This document shows, piece by piece, positions 58,698 to 64,000 of a DNA stretch of 64,000 bases. Each line of letters opens with the position of its first letter. Within the stretch, counting starts at the first letter, position 1. The stretch is from positions 2,170,001 to 2,234,000 of the forward strand of contig NZ_CP043504.1 of the NCBI RefSeq assembly GCF_008365275.1, written 5' to 3'. The translations under genes and the position numbers were made by a program. The notes under the pieces are model-generated. The model was not told where the DNA came from. It ran no database searches and was given only the letters and a program-made list of their open reading frames with translations. The stretch comes from Protaetiibacter larvae. GTDB taxonomy: Bacteria > Actinomycetota > Actinomycetes > Actinomycetales > Microbacteriaceae.

Positions 58698-61190
58698 CTA
58701 CTGTGCGTCGGGGTTTCCCACCTGGACCGCGGTGTCCAGGTGGAGATCTCGGACTGATCGCCCGACCCCGAGCCAGTAGTCCCCGGCAACGGTAGTCCAG
58801 CGATCCTGAGCGACGTCCCAGGCTTCGAAAGCGCGCCGAGGGACGGTGACGACGACCCGGCGGCTGGTACCCGCCGCGACGTCGACTCCAGCGAATCCGG
58901 CCAACCAGCGGACCGGACGTTCGATGGCCGCCTGTGCGGGCGGCTCGAGGTAGAGCTGCACGGTCTCGCGCGCGTCGCGCGCACCCGTGTTGCGGACCGT
59001 CACAGCGACCCGCAGCTCGCCGGCCGGCGTGAACTCCGGCGTCTCGAGCTGCTCGTAGACGAAGCTCGACCAGCCGAGGCCGTGACCGAAGGGGGCGGCG
59101 GGGGTGCGCTCGAGGCGCTCCCAGCCGCGGTAGCCCACATGGATGCCCTCGGTGTAGACGACGCGGCGGTCGGTTCCGGGGAGCGCGTGCGGCACGGGGA
59201 CGTCGGAGGCGTCGGCCGGCAGCGTCCACGGCAGGCGACCGGCGGGTTCGAGGTCGCCCGCGAGCACGGCGGCGAGCGCGTGACCCATCTCCTGGCCCGG
59301 GAACCACACCCACAACACGGTGCGTGCGCGCTCGAGCCACGGCAGCAGGACGGGGGCGCCCGCGTTGACGACGATCACGGCGTCCGGGTCGACGTCGAGC
59401 ACGCGCTCGACGAGCTCGTTCTGGCGCCCGGGGAGGTCGAGGTCGGCGCGGTCCCAACCTTCCGACTCGACCTCCTCGTTGGTGCCCACGATGACGACCG
59501 TGAGTTCGGCGCCGCGCGCGGCCTCGACGGCCTCGGCGAGCTCGGTGTCGGCGTCGGATCCCGGGGTGCGGTGGCGGAAGCCCGCGCGGATGATCGCGCC
59601 GTAGCCGCCGGCCCGGATCACGAGGTGCTCTGCCTCGACCACGACGGTGCGGGGCTCGACGATCTCCACCTCGCCGCCGTAGCCCTCGGGGGTGTTGATC
59701 GAGGAGTCGAGGATGACCTCCACGCCCGCGGGGGCGTCGTGCTGGGCGACGACGGTGCCGTCGATCGCGATGCGGTATCCGCCGACGGTCGCGACCTCGA
59801 GGCGGTGCACGCCGGGCTGACGGAGGGCGAGCTCGGCGCGGAGGGCCACACTGTGCACCTCGTCGCCGAGGTCGCGCAGCCAGCCGTCCCATGAGGTGAG
59901 GCGGCGGGTCTCGAGGAGCTCGCCGTCCACGTCGAGGAAGCGCGCCTCGAGCAGCGCGCCGTCGGGTGCCGCGGTGAGCTCGGCGAGCTCGAGGTCGGGG
60001 GCGAGTCGGCGCGAATCGCCCCCGCGGCGCACCACGAGCTCGGCGTCCGGGAAGCGCGCGACGAGGCCCTCGGCGGGCGACACGACGTGCGCGGGGTGCA
60101 CGGTCGAGCTGCCGCCGCCGAGCACGTGCGGGCGCACGGCGTTCGGGCCGAGCAGCGCGATGCGCGCCGGGCTCGGACGATCCCAGACCGGGTTCTCCTC
60201 ATCGCGACGCAGCACGACCGTCGACTGCGCGGCGACCCGCGTGATGAGGTCGTCGAGCGCGGGGCCGGCGTCGAGCGGGCGCTCGGGCACGTCGAGCGCG
60301 CCGACGCGGCGGGCGAGCAGCAGGATCCGGGCGACCTTGTCGTCGATGACGCTCTCGGGGACGCGTCCGTCGCGGACCGCGTCGAGGAGCTTCTGCTCCC
60401 AGGGCCCGCCGGGGCCCGGCATGACGACGTCGAGCCCGCCGAGCGCCGATCCCTCGGTCGACTTGGTAGCCATCCAGTCCGAGACCACGACGCCGTCGAA
60501 GCCGAGCTCGCCCTTGAGCAGCTCGGTCACGAGGTGGTGGTGGTCGGTCATCTGCGCGCTCTCGACGCCGTCGTCCACCTGGTTGTAGGCGGCCATGACC
60601 GACCATGCCTCGCCCACCTGCACGGCGTGCTCGAAGGGGGCGAGGTACACCTCGCGCAGCGTCTGCGCGTCGAGGGTGGCGACGTACTCGGTGCGGTCCG
60701 TCTCGGAGTCGTTGGCGATGTAGTGCTTGACGGTCGCGGCGACGCCCTGATCCTGGATGCCCCGGATCACCTGGGTGCCGATGACGGAGGTGAGCAGCGG
60801 GTCCTCGGAGTAGCACTCGAAGTGCCGGCCGCCGACCGGGGTCCGCTGGATGTTGACCTGCGGGGCGAGTACGGCGTCGACCCCGTGGCCGCGGGCCTCC
60901 CGCGCGAACGCGCGGCCGACCGCGAACGCGGTGTCGAGGTCCCAGGTGGCGCTCACGGCGCTCGGCGAGGGGAACAGCGCGGAGGTCTCCCCCGGCACTT
61001 CGCCGAGGCCGCGCACGCCGACCGGGCCGTCCGACATGGTGAGCGAACGCAGACCGATCCCGGGCAGTTCGTGGAGGCGCCAGACCGTCTTCCCGGTCAG
61101 CAGACGCACCTTCTCCTCGAGGGTGAGAAGCGGGAGGAGTTCCCGGACGTCGCCGTCGCGCTCGAGCGCGGGTGCGGCGCGATGGCTCAC
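58698..61190 (-). CDS. GH3 beta-glucosidase
   Basis: The 830-residue enzyme has the GH3 N-terminal barrel with nucleophile Asp238 in VVVSDWMA, the KHYIANDSETDR motif, the C-terminal sandwich domain, an inserted PA14-like region (about 450-590) and a fibronectin III-like C-terminal domain. There is no signal peptide. GTG 61190 has GAGGAG seven bases upstream. It is divergent from the TetR gene, whose operators likely control it, and starts the ABC/GH1 cluster. Confidence 0.94.
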   Translation of the reverse strand: MSHRAAPALERDGDVRELLPLLTLEEKVRLLTGKTVWRLHELPGIGLRSLTMSDGPVGVRGLGEVPGETSALFPSPSAVSATWDLDTAFAVGRAFAREARGHGVDAVLAPQVNIQRTPVGGRHFECYSEDPLLTSVIGTQVIRGIQDQGVAATVKHYIANDSETDRTEYVATLDAQTLREVYLAPFEHAVQVGEAWSVMAAYNQVDDGVESAQMTDHHHLVTELLKGELGFDGVVVSDWMATKSTEGSALGGLDVVMPGPGGPWEQKLLDAVRDGRVPESVIDDKVARILLLARRVGALDVPERPLDAGPALDDLITRVAAQSTVVLRRDEENPVWDRPSPARIALLGPNAVRPHVLGGGSSTVHPAHVVSPAEGLVARFPDAELVVRRGGDSRRLAPDLELAELTAAPDGALLEARFLDVDGELLETRRLTSWDGWLRDLGDEVHSVALRAELALRQPGVHRLEVATVGGYRIAIDGTVVAQHDAPAGVEVILDSSINTPEGYGGEVEIVEPRTVVVEAEHLVIRAGGYGAIIRAGFRHRTPGSDADTELAEAVEAARGAELTVVIVGTNEEVESEGWDRADLDLPGRQNELVERVLDVDPDAVIVVNAGAPVLLPWLERARTVLWVWFPGQEMGHALAAVLAGDLEPAGRLPWTLPADASDVPVPHALPGTDRRVVYTEGIHVGYRGWERLERTPAAPFGHGLGWSSFVYEQLETPEFTPAGELRVAVTVRNTGARDARETVQLYLEPPAQAAIERPVRWLAGFAGVDVAAGTSRRVVVTVPRRAFEAWDVAQDRWTTVAGDYWLGVGRSVRDLHLDTAVQVGNPDAQ

Positions 61191-61232
61191 GGTGATACTC
61201 CTCGTCGTTGAGATGGGGGGTGCTGCGGAAAT

Positions 61233-61254
61233 ACTTACATGCCAGTCAGCAAGT
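61233..61254. promoter_or_regulatory. Operator-like inverted repeat near the GH3 start
   Basis: ACTTAC at 61233-61238 and GCAAGT at 61249-61254 form an inverted pair (one mismatch) around 10 bases. The ACTTAC half-site recurs at 61362, next to the TetR gene, which suggests one regulator for both promoters. Confidence 0.45.
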
Positions 61255-61361
61255 TGCAACATGAGCGCGCACCGAAGGATCTTTTCCCTGGTCATCAGGC
61301 GTGTCGTGGGATCGCTCTCACGCGGCGACAGGCTCTCTGCGCCCGCCAAGGGAGGACATTC

Positions 61362-61379
61362 ACTTACTCAGATGTAAGT
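61362..61379. promoter_or_regulatory. TetR operator candidate
   Basis: ACTTAC-TCAGAT-GTAAGT is an inverted repeat with perfect 6-bp arms, ending 11 bases before the -10 of the TetR gene. Such palindromes in the gap between a TetR gene and a divergent target are typical operators. Confidence 0.65.
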
Positions 61380-61389
61380 AAGCCGGTGC

Positions 61390-61395
61390 TATAGT
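61390..61395 (+). promoter_or_regulatory. Candidate -10 (leaderless) for the TetR gene
   Basis: TATAGT ends seven bases before ATG 61403, so transcription would start at or next to the start codon. No Shine-Dalgarno is present. Confidence 0.6.
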
Positions 61396-61402
61396 CGCCC
61401 GC

Positions 61403-62128
61403 ATGACCACGCCGCGTCGTCGCGAGCCCAAGATGCGGCAGGAGACCATCCTCCGTCGGGAGGAGATCCTCAAGGCGGCGTTGCAGACCTTCGGCAGCAA
61501 GGGCTACAACAAGGCCCCGCTCACCGAGATCGCCGAGCAGGTCGACATGACCCACGCGGGCATCCTGCACCACTTCGGGTCCAAGGACCGGCTGCTGCTC
61601 GAGGTGCTCAGCTACCGCGACCAGACCGACGTCGCGCACCTCGCCGACCAGCACATCCCCGACGGGATCGAGCTGTTCCGGCACCTGGTGCGCACCGCAC
61701 TCCTCAACAGCCAGCGCGCCGGCATCGTGCAGGCCTACGCCGTGCTCTCGGCCGAGTCGGTGACCGACGGCCACCCGGCGCGCGAGTTCTTCGAGGAGCG
61801 CTACGCGACGCTGCGCGGCGAGGTGCGGCACGCCTTCGAGGCGGTCTGCGCCGAGCACGAGGTGAGCGACCGCAGTCGGATCGACGACGGCGCCGCCGCC
61901 ATCCTCGCCGTCATGGACGGCCTGCAGGTGCAATGGCTGCTCGCCCCCGACGCCGTCGACCTCGCGCGCTCGACCGAGTTCGCGATCCGCGCCATCGTCG
62001 CCGCCGTGGTCGACTCGCCCCCGTCGCTGCTCGACGCGCCGGCCGCGCCCCCCGCGGCGGCGACTCCGCCGCGCGAGCCCTTCGTCTCGCTCGGCGACTC
62101 GATGAGCCTCGGGGTCGCCGCGAGCTGA
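61403..62128 (+). CDS. TetR/AcrR-family regulator
   Basis: The 241-residue protein has an N-terminal TetR helix-turn-helix (about residues 17-65; TEIAEQVDMTHAGILHHFGSK) and a helical ligand domain, followed by an Ala/Pro-rich tail. It is divergent from the GH3 gene and probably represses the glucoside cluster until an inducer binds. TetR control of sugar uptake is less common than LacI. It ends seven bases from the convergent amidase. Confidence 0.92.
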   Translation: MTTPRRREPKMRQETILRREEILKAALQTFGSKGYNKAPLTEIAEQVDMTHAGILHHFGSKDRLLLEVLSYRDQTDVAHLADQHIPDGIELFRHLVRTALLNSQRAGIVQAYAVLSAESVTDGHPAREFFEERYATLRGEVRHAFEAVCAEHEVSDRSRIDDGAAAILAVMDGLQVQWLLAPDAVDLARSTEFAIRAIVAAVVDSPPSLLDAPAAPPAAATPPREPFVSLGDSMSLGVAAS

Positions 62129-62135
62129 CCCCGCC

Positions 62136-63560
62136 TCAGGCGCTCCAGGCGGGCGGATGCCGCCGCTGCCATCCGATGCGCCGCTCGAGCTGCGCGCCGA
62201 TCGCGAGCAGCGTGCGCTCGCCCCCGGGACGCCCGACGAGCTGCACCCCCATCGGGATGCCCTCGGCGGTCTCGTGGACGGGGACCGTGATCGCCGGGAG
62301 CCCCGCGACATTCGCGAAGCTCGTGAAGGGCGTGTACTGCACCTGTTGCGCGAAGTTGCGCTCGCCGTCCGCCGCGTCGTACCACCCGATCGGCCGCGGG
62401 GTGAGGGCGAGCGCCGGCATCACGATCGCGTCGTAGGGCGCGAAGGCCGCGATGGTGCGCCGCTCGAAGCCCGCAAGCCAGGCGAGCGCGTCGCCGAGAG
62501 CGCGGGCGCCGAGCGCGCGCCCGCGCTCGACGAGCCAGCGGGTGAGCGGTTCGACGAGCTCGAGCTGTGCGTCGTCGAGCGGCAGGGTCGCGGCACCCGC
62601 CTGCCAGACCACGCGGAAGGCGTCGGCGTAGCCGGGCTCCTCCGGCATTCGCAGCTCCTCGATGCCATGGCCGATCGCGGCGAGCTCGACGAGCGCGCGT
62701 TCGAGCGCGGCATCCGCCGCCGGGTCGACCCGCAGCTCGTACGCGCTCGCCCACGGGCTGTCGCGCGTCACCGCGAGCTGGTAGCGCCCCTCGCCTCGCA
62801 CGGCGGCCGAGAGGAACGGCCCGCCGTCGCCTCCTGGCGGTTCGGTCGCCCAGGCGGGGGCGGCGCCGGGCGGCGCGCAGAGCGCGTCGAGCAGCAGCCC
62901 GGCGTCGGCGACGCTGCGGGCGATCGGCCCCGCGACGACGAGCCCGGCGAGGCTCGCGAACCCGGAGGCGGCGACCACGCGCCCGCGCGAGGGCTTGAGC
63001 CCCACGAGGCCGGTCGCGGCGGCCGGGATGCGGATCGACCCGCCGCCGTCGGAGCCGGGGGCGACCGGCAGGAGGCCGGCGGCGACCGCGACCGCCGCCC
63101 CGCCGCTCGAGCCGCCCGCGCCGAGCCCGAGCGCGTAGGGGTTGCGCGCGGGGCGGCCGGCGAGCGGCTCGGTGTAGCTCGGGAAGCCGAACTCGGGCGC
63201 GGATGTCGCCCCGAGGCTCACCGCTTCCGCACGGTCCAGCACGGTCGCGAGCTCGTCGCTCGTCTCGGGCACGAATCCGGCGAAGGCGCGGGAGCCGAAG
63301 GTGGCGACGCGTCCCGCCCGGGCGACGAGGTTCTTGTCGGCGATCGGCAGCCCCCAGAGCGCGGCGGCGCGAGGGCTCGACGCCACGGCGTCGGCGCGTG
63401 CGAGCGCGGCATCCGCGTCGACGACGGCGAAGGCCCCGAGCGCGGGGTCGAGGCGCTCGATGCGCGCGAGGTAGTGCTCGGCGAGCTCGCGGGGGGTGAA
63501 CTCGCCCCGTCGCAGGCCGTCGAGCTGCTCCACGGCGCTCAGGTGATGCAGCTCGAACAC
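62136..63560 (-). CDS. Amidase (amidase-signature family)
   Basis: The 474-residue protein is an amidase-signature enzyme with the Ser-cisSer-Lys triad: Lys76 in PIADKNL, cis-Ser in GGSSGG (about 151-152) and nucleophile Ser175 in [12 protein letters not shown]. It hydrolyses an amide bond; the substrate is unknown. GTG 63560 is chosen since family members usually start at the FELHHLS segment; ATG 63587 would add nine residues and lies over the TTGACA upstream of the divergent GntR gene. Confidence 0.9.
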   Translation of the reverse strand: MFELHHLSAVEQLDGLRRGEFTPRELAEHYLARIERLDPALGAFAVVDADAALARADAVASSPRAAALWGLPIADKNLVARAGRVATFGSRAFAGFVPETSDELATVLDRAEAVSLGATSAPEFGFPSYTEPLAGRPARNPYALGLGAGGSSGGAAVAVAAGLLPVAPGSDGGGSIRIPAAATGLVGLKPSRGRVVAASGFASLAGLVVAGPIARSVADAGLLLDALCAPPGAAPAWATEPPGGDGGPFLSAAVRGEGRYQLAVTRDSPWASAYELRVDPAADAALERALVELAAIGHGIEELRMPEEPGYADAFRVVWQAGAATLPLDDAQLELVEPLTRWLVERGRALGARALGDALAWLAGFERRTIAAFAPYDAIVMPALALTPRPIGWYDAADGERNFAQQVQYTPFTSFANVAGLPAITVPVHETAEGIPMGVQLVGRPGGERTLLAIGAQLERRIGWQRRHPPAWSA

Positions 63561-63611
63561 GTCTCGAGCGTATCGAGCCCTTGACATTCGATCCCGAGCC
63601 TGCTTGGTTAG

Positions 63612-63623
63612 TTACTCAAGTAA
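63612..63623. promoter_or_regulatory. GntR (YtrA-type) operator candidate
   Basis: TTACT-CA-AGTAA is a perfect short palindrome 26 bases before the GntR start. TTGACA at 63581-63586 is a plausible -35 on the plus strand, though no clear -10 is seen. It fits autoregulation. Confidence 0.5.
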
Positions 63624-63649
63624 TGAACCACCTATCCGCAGGAGCAACC

Positions 63650-64000
63650 GTGGACGACAGCCGCCCGATCTTCCAACAGATCGCCGAGCAGCTCGAGAAC
63701 GACATCATCGCGGGTGTGCTCCCCGAAGAGACCCAGGTCCCCTCCACCAACGAACTGGCCGCGTTCCTGCGCATCAACCCGGCGACCGCCGGCAAAGGCG
63801 TGAACCTGCTCGTCGACGCGGGGATCCTCTACAAGAAGAGAGGCATCGGCATGTTCGTCGCCGAGGGCGCCCGCGCGCGCCTCGTGGCCCAGCGCCGCGA
63901 CCAGTTCCGCGAGCAGTTCGTGACACCACTGCTCACCGAGGCGGGGAAGCTCGGGATCACCCCCGCGCAGCTCGCCGCGATGATCGAGGAGGGGGCACGA
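63650..64000 (+). CDS. GntR-family (YtrA-type) regulator, 3' end cut
   Basis: The frame is open from GTG 63650 to the right edge (117 codons seen), so only the end is missing. The N-terminal winged helix (IFQQIAEQLENDIIAG, PSTNELAAFLRINPATAGKG) is of the YtrA subgroup, which has only a short C-terminal helix pair and regulates neighbouring ABC transporter genes; these would lie beyond the window. AGGAG lies five bases before the GTG. An in-frame ATG at 63623 overlaps the operator palindrome and is less likely. Confidence 0.88.
   Translation, partial: MDDSRPIFQQIAEQLENDIIAGVLPEETQVPSTNELAAFLRINPATAGKGVNLLVDAGILYKKRGIGMFVAEGARARLVAQRRDQFREQFVTPLLTEAGKLGITPAQLAAMIEEGAR

Overview
The window is a high-GC chromosomal segment with dense, often translationally coupled genes (ATGA and GTGA overlaps), many GTG starts, and several promoters whose -10 hexamer lies only 6-8 nt before the start codon (leaderless style). 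Gene content and order (rho-prfA-prmC-tsaC-wecA-atp, argS-lysA-hom-thrC-thrB, short F1 epsilon subunit, Lrp-linked polyamine genes) point to an Actinomycetota genome, most likely family Microbacteriaceae. I see no phage, plasmid, transposase or CRISPR.

Layout. (1) 1-15267, minus: one long operon with two FHA proteins, PP2C phosphatase, Ser/Thr kinase, a 1984-residue Ig/FN3-type surface protein, MoxR ATPase, DUF58 protein, a membrane transglutaminase-fold protein with a lost active site, and the start of a membrane protein that is probably FtsK/EccC-like. The kinase/FN3/AAA/DUF58/transglutaminase core matches the bifidobacterial PFNA cluster. (2) 15357-20367: polyamine (putrescine) catabolism genes around an Lrp/AsnC regulator. 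(3) 20435-23917: aldo/keto reductase, alkylation repair pair (ogt-like, tag), yaaA and a small P-loop kinase. (4) 23971-34892: F1Fo ATP synthase operon with AtpI-like, WecA-like and TsaC-type genes, an inverted HAD hydrolase, and prmC. (5) 35261-45920: prfA, rho with a Q/N/G-rich insert, thrB-thrC-hom-lysA, a DUF2993/LmeA-like protein and argS. (6) 45986-51724: lipoprotein, intact transglutaminase-like protein, tRNA-Arg(CCG), glycerate kinase, sigma factor with a membrane partner, arginase-family protein, a HEAVH-motif protein, and a short SIP-domain protein under a DtxR/IdeR-like iron box. (7) 51750-61190: GH1 and GH3 beta-glucosidases flanking a complete Opp/Dpp-type ABC importer, next to a divergent TetR regulator with two operator-like palindromes. 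(8) 62136-64000: amidase and the start of a YtrA-type GntR regulator.

The most unusual non-coding signal is a family of about 135-bp palindromic elements, with two copies at 18830-18965 and 35004-35140. They share 29-31 bp terminal inverted arms built around AAATCAAGGAGTCG and GCAACCC, a second inner copy of the unit, and the same length, at unrelated loci. The second copy is followed by two tandem minisatellites. The best candidates for under-described biology are this repeat family, the kinase/phosphatase/giant-surface-protein operon with its inactive transglutaminase fold, and the prion-like insert in Rho.
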